The translations under genes were made by a program, and so were the position numbers. This document shows, piece after piece, positions 1 through 10,269 of a stretch of DNA of 64,000 bases; position 1 is the stretch's first letter, and each line of letters opens with the position of its first letter. Source of the stretch: Porphyra umbilicalis. Lineage: Eukaryota > Rhodophyta > Bangiophyceae > Bangiales > Bangiaceae. The notes beneath the pieces were generated by a model that did not search any database, was not told where the DNA came from, and was given only the letters and a program-made list of their open reading frames with translations. The DNA lies in contig KV919139.1 of assembly GCA_002049455.2 (NCBI GenBank), positions 1 to 64,000 on the forward strand. The letters are read 5' to 3'.

Positions 1-2080
1 CATCCTCGCTCTTCTCAAACCCCCCTCCCCCCCCGCACCGCGAGTGGCGCTGCATTGGCGGCGGTGCCGCAGGCGTCGCCTCCACCGTCACCGTCACCGT
101 GGCGGCCGCCGGCACCCCCACACGGTGCCGACGGCGGCACGGCGCACGGCACCAGATGCGTCGGGCGGTGAGCAGTTGGGCGTTAGCGGTCCCAGCATAT
201 CGGGTGGGCGACGACAACGGAGAGCTGCCACCCGTCGGCACTGTTGCCGCGGTCGTCTCTGCGGCATCAACAGCAGCGGGTGCGGCCGCCGCTGGTTCCG
301 GGACGACAGCAGCTGCCGGCACAGGGAGTCATGCCGCCGCCGCAGCCGGGGGGACGGCGGCGGCAATTGTGGCGGCGGCCACCTCTCAACCTGACAGGCC
401 CACGGCACTCCCGCCCCGTACGCCCGCTCAAGCAGCCGCCGCGGCCACCCAGATGGCGCCAGAACCTGCCAAGCTCTCGGGGTTCCCTTCCCCACTACCT
501 CCCCTTCCCTGTCGCGACCTCCACCGCCGCCAGCGTTGCGCGGCCGTCGCAGCCACCCGTGCCGCCTTCGTCGCCCTCTGTGAAATTGGGTGCTGCAATG
601 TTGGCGATCGCAGCAGCGGCTGCCGTCGCGGCTGTCGCCGCCGCGTACACGTCGTCTGCATCGAGTCTTTGCGTAGTGAAGCAGCCTCGGGGAGGCACCA
701 TTTTTCTCCCGCGGCACCATCGATGCTGGGGGCGGTGTCGCTGAGCAAAGAAGCGCCGACGCGGCGGGAGCTGGGACGGCGACCTCTGTGCGGGGGTATC
801 GGCGAGGCTTTTGCGGCTGCACCCTCCCACATGGAGCGATTCCAACGGGGGTCAGCGGCGGCGCCTGCAAAACCGGCCGCCGCAGCCGCTGCAATCCGCT
901 GCTGCCACCGTCGGCAGCTCGGTGTCGACAAACGGCCACACGCGGACGGCGATGGACGTGCCGAGAGCTGACGAAGGGCGGGGTGGGCAGGGTCAGGGCG
1001 CTCTGGGTGCGGTGAGGGGTGGGGATGACTGGGCTCAGGGAACGGAGTGGGGCGTGTGGCTCGAGTAGGCTTGCGTCGCGAGGAGTCACCCACTGCGGGG
1101 GAGCGCGCTTGTCGCGGCGGTGACCGACGTGGGTCGTGGTGGACGCGGGGCGATGTGGTAGGCGAGGCATGCGTGAGGCGGCGTAGATCGCGCGAGGTAC
1201 GGGTCAGAGTGGCTGGCGCCCGGCACAAGAAGGGGCGGGGCGCACTGGGCGCGAGGCGGGCCGGGCTGCGCTGGTCGCGAGGCGGACCGGGAAGTGCGGG
1301 ATGTGGGGAGGGCCAGGCTGCGGCGGGTGCGAAGTAACGACCACAGCGGCCACCTGCACGCGGCGGGAGCCAGCTCAGTGGTAGGGGCACTAGAGAGAGA
1401 GAGCCGGAGTCACGGGACTGGTCTGAGGGGTGAGGGTGGGGGCCTGGGAGGGAGTGGGTGCGGCGCGGTGACAGGGGCAGCGGACATGATGACGCTTCAG
1501 ACTCATGCCGAAGGTCCCTTTGTTAAGAGTACGCATGGATCGCCCTCTTACGCTTAGCAAGGGGACCAAACGTGGCTTGAACGGGACTTCCAAGGGGACC
1601 TATGTGTCACAACAGCCATGCCCCAGCGCCCGTGAGGGGAGCTTTCATTAGTGAGTCCCTCCCCTCCCAGAAGGACGACGATGGCAGAGCGACGAAATTG
1701 CGCTAATCGGGGTACGGAGCTTTCCCCAATGTACCGTCCTGCCACCCAACTAAGCGATAGTCCCCTGCCAGGGAGAAGCACCACTACGCCGACGCCAACA
1801 TTCGTACAAGTCCGAAAGTAAACACACCCACGCAGGTGCACACACAGTTTTGTCCTTGCCTGCGGCACGCACGCGGGCCAGAACGCCATGAGCACGCCCC
1901 CCAGTTTCCAACTTTGCTGCTGGCCCGACAAACCGAACAACTTTTGCTGCCAAAACAATGCGATCATGCCCACCGCCAGGCCCGCGTCAAAGCCCTCGAC
2001 CAAAGCATCTGGCTGCCTGGCACTTTTCATGCTGGGAGCACCCAATGTAAGCGACACGTTTGCGATGATCGCTCCTCTGT
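1..2080. other. GC-rich low-complexity region, no supported gene
   Basis: The first ~1.4 kb is a mix of GCC/GCG/CGG-type codons that keeps several frames open on both strands at once (for example 94-1170 on - and 99-971 on +). The products are Ala/Arg/Pro-rich with no recognisable domain, which is what composition alone produces. The more balanced sequence from about 1.5 to 2.08 kb has only short ORFs. I see no RNA gene or promoter motif I can defend. Confidence 0.5.
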
Positions 2081-2088
2081 CATACCAA

Positions 2089-2629
2089 TCAGGCCCCACC
2101 AAGGGTATCAGATTTGGCCACGAGTACGGTATTCGGCTCTGATCCAGACACTGAGTATTTGCTGACAGTGCGAAGGACTTTCAGCCGTTCGAGTATGAGT
2201 ATCTCCGAAACATGACAGAGCGGGTATCAAGGGTATATACCCGCAACATTATGGGCTGTCGGTATCCAATGTTGATATTCGCGCGGGTATGCGTATACCT
2301 TTCGCTGGAACTGAATTCCAGATCCTGCAGTTAGCTGTTGATTTCGGGACGTGTTTTATAGATTTTGTGACGTACTTATTTGTCAGGCGGCTCACGTGGT
2401 GACGGCGCCGCACTGCGTTACGCTGTCAAGGGTATCAGATTCTCCAGAATTGAGAATACGAGTAGTACTCTCGGATACCCTTGGTGATTCGATGTTGCGA
2501 GTATCTGGCCACGTCCCATTCGCGAGTATGAGTATTGGGGACGCGTCGAAATATCTCACGGGTACGAGTATAAACCCGAAAAAAATACTCGGGTGATACC
2601 CTTGACGAAATACTCTTGGTGAGGCCTGA
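2089..2629. mobile_element. MITE-like element with TIRs and 6-bp target duplication
   Basis: The element starts TCAGGCCCCACCAAGGGTAT and its far end, read on the other strand, starts TCAGGCCTCACCAAGAGTAT, giving a 20-bp TIR with two mismatches. It is flanked directly by TACCAA at 2083-2088 and 2630-2635, a perfect 6-bp target-site duplication. The interior is AT-richer than its surroundings and packed with GGGTATC/GAGTATC-type words in both orientations, which could be transposase-binding repeats. There is no coding capacity. The superfamily is not assigned. Confidence 0.7.
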
Positions 2630-3389
2630 TACCAATGAAGACGCAAACCGCTGCATGCTCACCGGCCCAACGGCCCGCTGCACAGACAAACTGCATACGG
2701 ACTCTGCAGATGCCATATGAAATCATTCTGCAACAAAACACACGACGGGGAACGCTCGAGAGACGCCTACGACTCGGACAAAGACGGCTAGGCCTCGCAA
2801 CCGAGATTCGTGCACGATCGCGGGGCGTTCGTTGACGTGGCATGGCTTCTGGGACCCTTGAGGGCAACGTTGCTCCAGTGACCGTTCCCATAACCAATAT
2901 GATCACGTTCTTTGCTCGATTTGAAAATCTGCTGGCCGGCAGATTGAAATGCAACACACATTTTCACGCGTGCGCACACATTTCAGTTTTGGCCATCCTG
3001 ACAAGTACAGCCTTGTATCCTCGGCTGGAATATTAAATGTTTTTAGTTTTTGGGAGGATGGTGCTGCCTGTGGTGGGACGGCACGCGGCCGTCGTCGGCG
3101 CCGGTCGCCGCCACCGCCCGCCGCCTGCGCAGTGTTCTTAAAAGCCAGGCTCGTGACAAGGGCCGATTTCTTGTCTCCGTCCAAGTGAGAATTGGTCACG
3201 GCTTGTCACGGCTCTGTCACGACAAGAAGACCGCCCGGAGAGCTTCCGCCCCCACCAGCCTAACGACCAACCAATGTCTCTAAATTTATAAAGAAGTACG
3301 TTTAAATACAGTGCTAAGGCAAACTGGCAAACGAAGCAGAGTGCTGCGAGTCGATAAATAGCCAGAGTAGCTGCAATAAAAACTCCCCA

Positions 3390-3460
3390 TGGCCGGTCTA
3401 CAGCGCATACGTCTCCCGCTTCGGATGCAAGACAACGAATGAAGTGGGTTCGATCCCCGA
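3390..3460 (+). other. possible tRNA-derived Pol III promoter (SINE-like fragment)
   Basis: GGGTTCGATCC at 3446-3456 fits an RNA polymerase III B box. An A-box-like TGGCCGGTCTACAGC starts at 3390, about 56 bp upstream, the spacing seen in tRNAs and tRNA-derived SINEs. No acceptor stem or credible anticodon arm can be folded, so this is not a tRNA gene. It could be a SINE head or chance. Confidence 0.25.
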
Positions 3461-4049
3461 CGTGAGCGCTTTCTCTTGTGGCGGGGGCAGTGGCGGGGGC
3501 GTCGCGTCGGTCATGATCCGCGGTGGCAGCGCCGGTTGCGGCTGGACCGCTGGCGGCGGGGGCGGGCGCAGTGGCGGTAGCGGGGGCGGCACGCCGATAA
3601 ACAGTGTCGCTCCTGCCGAGAGGGGTGATTCGCCTACTGGCGGTAGTGGCGGTGGCGGGCGCGGCACGTCAGCCAACGTCGGCGCACCCTCCAGGGCCGG
3701 CCCCGCTGCGGGTGCGTACAGGGCGTCCTTTTTCTCTCAGACAGCCGGCGACGAGCCCCTTCTGGTCCCCTTCACTCCATCGGTGGCTTTGCGCCTGCGG
3801 CTTTGCAGTAGCGGCGGCGCGTCTTCCGACGCATCCACCGTCATTTCACAGGCGGTGGTGAGGGAGGAACTGATTTTGATTGAGGTGTGTAGCCGCCGCA
3901 CACACTCGGCTGCCTTCCGTGATTGGTGTGGCGCACACTCGGTCCGTGTGGCGGGCATCCTGAGTTTGGTCGCTGACTTGCAGACGCGGCTGTTGGGTTC
4001 GTTGTCCGAGGGTGACGGTGAGGGTGCTAGTGTTTTTCACACTGCGTAG
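3444..4049 (+). CDS. hypothetical protein, possible accessory ORF of a DNA transposon
   Basis: This is an open frame of 201 residues inside the TIR element at 3128-5011. The N-terminal half (about residues 1-100) is Gly/Ser-rich and low in complexity. The C-terminal half (about 125-195) has balanced composition, alternating charged and hydrophobic residues and a stretch around ELILIEVC...AAFRDWCG. That stretch faintly resembles the start of Myb/SANT-like domains found in accessory ORFs of Harbinger-type transposons; the resemblance is weak and inferred. No start context or intron evidence is available, and the frame could be partial. Its position inside a TIR element makes a mobile-element origin more likely than a host gene. 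Confidence 0.25.
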   Translation: MGSIPDVSAFSCGGGSGGGVASVMIRGGSAGCGWTAGGGGGRSGGSGGGTPINSVAPAERGDSPTGGSGGGGRGTSANVGAPSRAGPAAGAYRASFFSQTAGDEPLLVPFTPSVALRLRLCSSGGASSDASTVISQAVVREELILIEVCSRRTHSAAFRDWCGAHSVRVAGILSLVADLQTRLLGSLSEGDGEGASVFHTA

Positions 4050-5276
4050 GTATAGCCTCTGTAGCAGTTTCAGTCCATAGTCTGTTCTGCTATTAAGACT
4101 GTCCATCTGTACCTTGTTTTGCTTCTGGCACACCCATGTCAAGCACTGATCCGTGTATGGGTGAGCACAGTATTTTTATGGCTTTTTTGGGGATACATTA
4201 CCACCGTGCGTGCTGCAGTGACAACAACAAAGCGCCAGACACATTGCCTGTCGTGGCACCACCACAACGGCTTATCGCCCAGTGTCAGTGACCTTTGCTA
4301 GCGTCGTGAGGTTGCTGGCTGTGGTGCCTCTTGTCGGAAACTGGCGCCACCAGCAAAGCCGGTGGAAAGATCGGAAAGCGCGGCTATCACCGCGTCGCTC
4401 CCGCCATGGCTACCATTGGGGTAGTACACAAAAGAGGTGGGCGTGCAGCGAGGCACTTTGCCCGCGTGCCGAGCTGACGGCGATCCCGTGCCCACCACTG
4501 ACTTGATTTGTCAAGTTGATCCAAGGACTGGCGGAGGGTGACGAAACCGGACAGGTGCCAGAAAAGAGCGATCCATACAAATACAGCATTCCGAGAGTAA
4601 CAGGCGAAGATTGCGTGCAAACTGTCACTAAATTCAGTTGGCACGGGCCGGTGTCCACACTTAGTTGGCCACCCAGAACGGACGCGTGCCAATGCAATCA
4701 GCAACCGCCGGGGTCGTGTTTCGTCATTCTTGTCAAGGGCATGCGCACCCTTGCCCGAACCATCTTACTGGCCTCTACGGCCACTTTTTCTTACCTCTTC
4801 TGAGAAAGAACGTCAGTACGACCACCATAGGCGCGACACGCGTGAACGCAACGCCCATGGCAGTGGAATTGTCAAGCTTTTTCTGTTTTTTGACAGACGA
4901 CCCTCGTTGTTGACCCAGGGGGACGTGTCAAGCAGGCTACTGTGCGAGAATCCAGTGGTGCGTGACAAGAACTTCCGGCTTGTCACGAGCCTGACATTAG
5001 TAAGCACTGCGCTGGGCATGAAGTAAAGGAGGGTGCGAATGTCGATGATCGACATTCGCCGCCGTCCAATGGGACGTCGTCGTTGTAACACGGCACCAAC
5101 CTCCAATTCATTGTGCAGATACGCTTCAACCATGGGGTCTCCATGTCATGTAACTGGCAAATGCCAGATTCATACGATTCGTCCGCGCGCGTCGCACAGC
5201 GCGCCACATCGGCGCGGCACCCCGCGACAGCAGCCATGGGGGGGGGTGCCGCCCGCCGCTTCCATCGGGGTTGGCG

Positions 5277-5853
5277 CCCTCACCAGGCGCTCTTTTTTGG
5301 CGCTGCAGCCGCTGTGGCCGTCTAGGAGCGGTCCCTACAGCGGCCAGCGCGTGCCGTGGGCGGGGGGTCGTTTGGCGCGGCGGCGGTCGGCGCCACTGGG
5401 ACCGGCTTCTGGGCCGGTTGGGCGCCCCTCCCGTCGCCGCTTGCGGGCGCTGGGGGGGGGGGGTGGTGTGGCGCGCCGGCGGCCGCCGTCCCTGGGACCG
5501 GTTTCTTTGGCGGTGGGGCGCCACTCCCGTCGCCACTAGCGGGCGCTGGGGGGGGGGGGTGGATTGGCGCGCCGGCGGCCGCCGTCCTTGAGACCGGTTT
5601 CTGGGGCGTTTGGGCGCCATTCTCGTCGCCGCTTGCGGGCGCTGGAGGAGGGGGGGTGATTTGGCGCGTCGGCGGCCGCCGACCCTGGGACCAGCTTCTT
5701 TGGCGGTTGGGCGCCCCTCCCGTAGCCTCTTGCGGGCGCTATCGGTTCGGGTTGTTCGGAGCACCGGCGGCTGGCGCCCTCGGGAGCCCCGTCTGGGGCG
5801 GTTACGTGCCGCTGGCGACGCTCCTAGCGAGCGCTGACGCGGGGGGCGGTTTA
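5277..5853. repeat. 96-bp tandem repeat, about six copies
   Basis: Units begin near 5277, 5373, 5469, 5565, 5662 and 5758, each 96-97 bp. Four central units share the core TGGCGCGCCGGCGGCCGCCG, then a GGGACCGG...TTGGGCGCC segment, a CCGTCGCCGCTTGCGGGCGCT segment and a G-run. The outer copies are more diverged. The period is a multiple of three, so a 32-residue Gly/Ala/Pro/Trp-rich repeat stays in frame, but I see no independent evidence that it is translated. Confidence 0.75.
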
Positions 5854-6602
5854 ATGACTCTCGTCGTTTGTATTGCCGCGCATAGTGGGGACCCTGCGGG
5901 AAATGGCGCCGTTTTTTATCCTGCGTTGCCCCATGAGCGTACGTTGCCTAGAGTGGGTGAGAGGGCTGTTCGCATCTCCTCTCTTTAACCACTCTTGGAG
6001 GCCCTTCCCCCGCGCGACTCCTTTGCCGCTCTTTTCCCGGCGTCCCTGGCGCCATGCATGACGGCCGCTGTCACGGCATGCGCGACAACCATGCCCTTAT
6101 ATATTGACACCTGCTTTTGTGGGCGGTGCTCCGGTGCGGCGACCTCACAACCATCTCCGCCCGTCCTACACTGCAACCCAACTCGTCCACCTCGCCTCTG
6201 CTCGAGGTACCCCCCCACGTCTCTACTCACACTTCCTTGCGCCCTCCCGCCCGCCCCTCCCCGCCCCCACCTCCCCACTACAATTAAGGCTCGTGTATTT
6301 GTAGCAACCGTGCCCCCCCCGTCTCCCATCACGACCTCCCCTGATGTGTCATTTCGTGGAATGACGACGCGCAGCCGCGCCGCCGCCGGCGTGTCTCCCG
6401 TCGCTGTACGAGCTGCAGACGGCGAGGTCGTGCGTTTGAGCGGGTTTATGGTGGCTGTGGCTGGGGTGGCGCGTGTGCCCACTCGCGTCGCACAGGCGGC
6501 GGGGACGGTGATTGGCGCGGCGCGCATCATCGAGCAAGGCTGTTCCAATGTTCGCATGAGCGTCTTGCGTCGGGGGTCAACCACGTCGGCATTATCAAGT
6601 GG

Positions 6603-8465
6603 ATGATCCTTCACGGCTCCGGCATGGCGGGCAACCCCGATATTCTCCGCCACGAGAGGCAGCTGCAGCATGCGCGGCGCTGGCTGGAGGGGCTGGTGAA
6701 GGCGGGTGCGGCGATGGACTGCCCCCCCGCTGCTTCCATTGGGGACGGTGTGCCGGTTGGCGACGCACACGTTGTGCCACCCCCTGCCAGCTCGGTCGCC
6801 GACGCTACTGTGCAGCTCACCACGAGCGCGGGCTCCGTCGCGCCGACGGCGGTAGCGCTGGCGAGTTCTCCTTCTGCTGCCTTGTCGGCGACTCCAAGCG
6901 GCAAAGCTTGCGCGAGCTCTTCTCCTGCCACTCCCAGCGACGCGTCGCACACATTCACAGACGAGGAGTTGGAAGAGATCCTCGGTCATCCTCGCGTCGA
7001 CGAGCTGATGCGCTCCCATGGAAGAGCCACGAAGATACGGCCGCGCGGCGCCCCGGAGGTGCTCCCCGTGGGGGCTGTGCCCCCCGTTGGTAGCGTGCCC
7101 CCTGTTGGTGATGCTGCCCCCGTTGGTGACGCGCCTGCCGCTGGTGACGTGGCCCCCTTGAGTGACTTGCCTCCTGTTGGGGGCCTCTTGTACGGCAACA
7201 AGGACTTTGACGACGACATGGTGCCCGTCGAGGGCGGCTGCAACATTGAAGCAGACAAGGGGCCTGTAAACGGGCAGCCGGGAGTCTGCGCGCCGCCTCC
7301 TCCTGCACTCATCGAGTCGCAAGAAGCACCCGCGCTCATCAAGCTCTCCACGATGGTCATCCGCCACTTGACCAAGCAGCTGGCGCTCAAGGGCCGCAAG
7401 GCGCAGCGCGTGCGCGAAGAGTTCAAAACCATGATCAGCGTCGTTGCAGCCGAGCAAAATTGCGGATTGAAGGTCATACAGCTCTTCCTGCTACCATGGT
7501 GGCCGTACAAGTTGTCGGCGGTCCCGAACGTCATCTTCGAGCCGGACGCCATCTGGCAACTCCAAGTCGTTGTGCCGGAGCGGCTCACGCTCACCACCGA
7601 GAGGACCCGCGACGAGGAGGCTGACGGGGAAAAGAGCATCACACTCGAGGCGCTGCCGTTCATGGCGGGGCAAATCGACAAGCTCGTGGCGGGCATCATG
7701 CTGCTGCACGACAAAGAGCCCCTGACGCAGCGGACGCTGGCCAACTGCGTGTACATGGCGCGTAAGGCGGAGCACCTTTCCGCCGCAGAGGTGGCGACTG
7801 CTGTTGCTGCGCGGCTGGCGGCGGCTAAAGCCGCAGGAGCTGCTGCTCGAGCGGCCGCCGCTGTCCCTGCTACGTCAGCACCCCGCGTCCTTCCAATTGC
7901 TCCCGCACCGGTGGCGAGCGGCGTGCGGTCGGCCAACCCTTTTCCTGACGCTTTTCCTCCGTCGAGGCAATCCCCCCTCCAAGCCCTCGGCAACCTCGTC
8001 CGCGGTGTCAAGCCGCTTTCCAAGCCCAGAAGCCGTGCGTCGCCGGCGTCCCGCCGGGCTGCGGGCGGCCGTCAACCGTCGGCAGCTGAGGCGCGCCGCA
8101 TAGCCCGCGTGGCTGCGGCGCAGGCCTCCGCCTTAGCGGTGGTGGTCCCAGCTGTGTCGGCCGCCGGTGGGGGCGCTGGGGCGGCCAATGCCAAGCGCCG
8201 CCGAGTTGACGTTCCGACGGCGCGACGCGCGGTGAGTGACGGTGATGATGGCAGGGGGGCCGCTGGAAGCGAGAGCATCCGGAGCACCTCTGTCACTGGA
8301 GGCTGCCTTCTACAGAAGTATGAAAAGCATTGGTCAGGAGGGTGCAGTAAGAACAGCAGTGGAAGCAAATGCTCGATGGACAGTCGGGCATCACAAGGGC
8401 AGAGGATGTCCCACCCCCTACTATGGTGGCTGAAGCGACATGCCCTACGTTCATCCGTTTTGTAG
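6603..8465 (+). CDS. hypothetical protein with PVG-type repeats and Ala-rich C-terminus
   Basis: This is a 620-codon frame of unknown function. Residues ~110-145 contain an acidic helix-like stretch (FTDEELEEILGHPRVDELM). Residues ~155-200 are a run of short P-V-G-D/A/S-type repeats encoded by near-repeats at 7057-7190. Residues ~235-400 look like a real globular domain (IKLSTMVIRHLTKQ, LLPWWPYKLSAVPN, then a long helix). The C-terminal ~200 residues are Ala/Arg-rich low complexity. The same frame stays open upstream of the first ATG with plausible sequence (SGVNHVGIIKW), so the true start or an upstream exon may lie before 6603. I recognise no family. It could be a mobile-element ORF, given the KDZ-like transposase frame 1.8 kb downstream, but that link is speculative. 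Confidence 0.4.
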   Translation: MILHGSGMAGNPDILRHERQLQHARRWLEGLVKAGAAMDCPPAASIGDGVPVGDAHVVPPPASSVADATVQLTTSAGSVAPTAVALASSPSAALSATPSGKACASSSPATPSDASHTFTDEELEEILGHPRVDELMRSHGRATKIRPRGAPEVLPVGAVPPVGSVPPVGDAAPVGDAPAAGDVAPLSDLPPVGGLLYGNKDFDDDMVPVEGGCNIEADKGPVNGQPGVCAPPPPALIESQEAPALIKLSTMVIRHLTKQLALKGRKAQRVREEFKTMISVVAAEQNCGLKVIQLFLLPWWPYKLSAVPNVIFEPDAIWQLQVVVPERLTLTTERTRDEEADGEKSITLEALPFMAGQIDKLVAGIMLLHDKEPLTQRTLANCVYMARKAEHLSAAEVATAVAARLAAAKAAGAAARAAAAVPATSAPRVLPIAPAPVASGVRSANPFPDAFPPSRQSPLQALGNLVRGVKPLSKPRSRASPASRRAAGGRQPSAAEARRIARVAAAQASALAVVVPAVSAAGGGAGAANAKRRRVDVPTARRAVSDGDDGRGAAGSESIRSTSVTGGCLLQKYEKHWSGGCSKNSSGSKCSMDSRASQGQRMSHPLLWWLKRHALRSSVL

Positions 8466-10269
8466 GCGCCGCAACCTGGCCAGAAAAGGGTAGCGTAGCA
8501 GCCGCGTGGCTGTATGTTCAGGGGCCAAGCGGCAGAGGCAGAAGGGTGCGACAGGTGACAGGGGCCCGCCCTCACTGGACTATCGTCATTGAACTGTGCA
8601 AGGTCTCGAGCTCGCGCCCAGAGTGATGGCCACGCAATGCTTTGATAGTTGTTCATGGGCCGGGTGCGAGTGGAACGCTGTGGTTGGCTGTTCGTCAGAA
8701 TCTTCCATCAGATCTGAACAGGACAGTAGATGCATCTGGAGGTATTTATGTTCGAAGGCTATGTAAGTACAAAAGGTACTATCCATCCCATCGCCTCCCG
8801 ACAGCCGAGTCACTTCAGTACAGACGCTGCATGAAGCCTGCTCAAGAGCCTCTATCGATATGCAATGCTGAGCACGTAGTGCAGCAGCACTGAAGTGACT
8901 TGAAAACTTGCGCCTGCTCTCTGCTCGGGTGCTCGCAAGCGGGCAACAGGCTTCACTTGCCGCATGAGAGACCTGGCCTGGAAGAGCAGCGGCCCGGGGC
9001 CTGTCGATGGTGCATAGTACCCCAGGACGACGGGGTCCGGCTGCGTCTCAGAGTAGGAGGTAACAGCGACTGTGCGGGAACCGTCGCAAACTTGCTACCC
9101 TCCCCGGCCTGTTGCAGGTGCAGGGACCTGTATACGGAAAGAGCTCCTTCATGAGGCAGAGAAACGAGTTTTAACCGTTGTTGGGGTCTACGTAAAGGCG
9201 ACTGTACGCTCACATGAACCGTGGCCAGGTGGGTCAAGCAGGCAATAGAATCGCAGCAATCAGCCGGAGCAGGGAGAGCGATGGACCAGGATGGGCACAC
9301 GAGGTGGCGAAGGAGTGGGACGTCCCGAGGGAGACTGCCGAGTGGGTTGGTGGAAGCAGCGACAGAGATTGGTGGTGGTTTCTGCAATGGTCGGAATACT
9401 TCAGACTCCCACGGTTTCTGCGATACTTGGCCTTCCGCACCGCCATAGTGTACAGAATGTAATCAGAATGGGCATGTAACCACGCTGGTCAAGTGGCGCA
9501 TCCATCGAGCAACCGTGGCCAAGCTTTCAGCCTCTCAACTGTCTTTTCTCGAGCTCCACTCGTACTGTTCATCTGTTGTGAACGTGTCACAAAACACCCC
9601 CGGTACATGCACCTCGACGGAAGCCGATGACTGCGGTTCTGTATGAGTCTGGGTCACAGATGCACCGGCAGCTGATGCGGCCACTCTTGGTGTCGCAATT
9701 AAGACAGATTGAAGCGCAGAAAACATGCAGAGGGTTGGCAGCGACAGTCTCGTCTCCGTGCCTGTGGCTCCCTCACGCATGCTTCACCCCCCTCTCTTCA
9801 AGTAATGTCCTCCATGCCCTGCCCTGTACATGTGCACTGAGGAGAGAAGGACCGCCTTGAAGTGGTCTGTCCAGGCCCATGCGTCAGTAGACCAGCTCAC
9901 AGGCTGCCTCTCTCAGCTGCCCCATGCATAAGTACAGCTGACAGAATGGCTGGTAGTGCCAGCTCATTCCACCGTCCAGGCACCGTGTGAGCTATGTCCA
10001 GACAGTACAGCAAGGGCAGGGGATGACAGTAGATATTATATGTCTTGATGCACGGTTGAGCTCAGCTGTCCGCCTGCCGTCCCGCAGCCATCACCACCGC
10101 CCTCTTCTCCGGCTGCCACCAGCGTCGTTGGCTTTCACTGTGTCGATGAGCGGCCGCACGTCGACGCATCCCCTTCTGCCACCTCATCGCAGCGGGCGTC
10201 CCTGCTCCCCACCCTCACTACCCCGCACCCCCTTCCTACGGCTCGGCTGCCACCAGTACCTGTGCCGCC
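8466..10269. other. intergenic, nothing recognised
   Basis: About 1.8 kb of balanced composition with only short ORFs on both strands. I found no TIR pair, LTR or RNA gene here. Confidence 0.5.

Larger units (their letters stand above)
3128..5011. mobile_element. 1.9-kb non-autonomous TIR element
   Basis: The left end (CGCAGTG, then AGGCTCGTGACAAG at about +25) and the reverse complement of the right end (CGCAGTG, AGGCTCGTGACAAG, then TTCTTGTC) form an imperfect TIR of about 50 bp. CTG occurs on both outer flanks (3125-3127, 5012-5014), consistent with a 3-bp target duplication. TGACAAG/CTTGTCA words recur inside both ends, as transposase-binding subterminal repeats do. No transposase is visible; the interior carries a 201-residue ORF and a tRNA-like segment. 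Confidence 0.5.

Noticed and set aside
94-1390. Overlapping 290-358-codon frames on both strands
   Set aside because: Mutually overlapping, Ala/Pro/Arg-rich, no domain; explained by composition.
3390-3465. A complete tRNA gene
   Set aside because: A- and B-box-like words are present but the acceptor and anticodon stems do not form; kept only as a SINE-like possibility.
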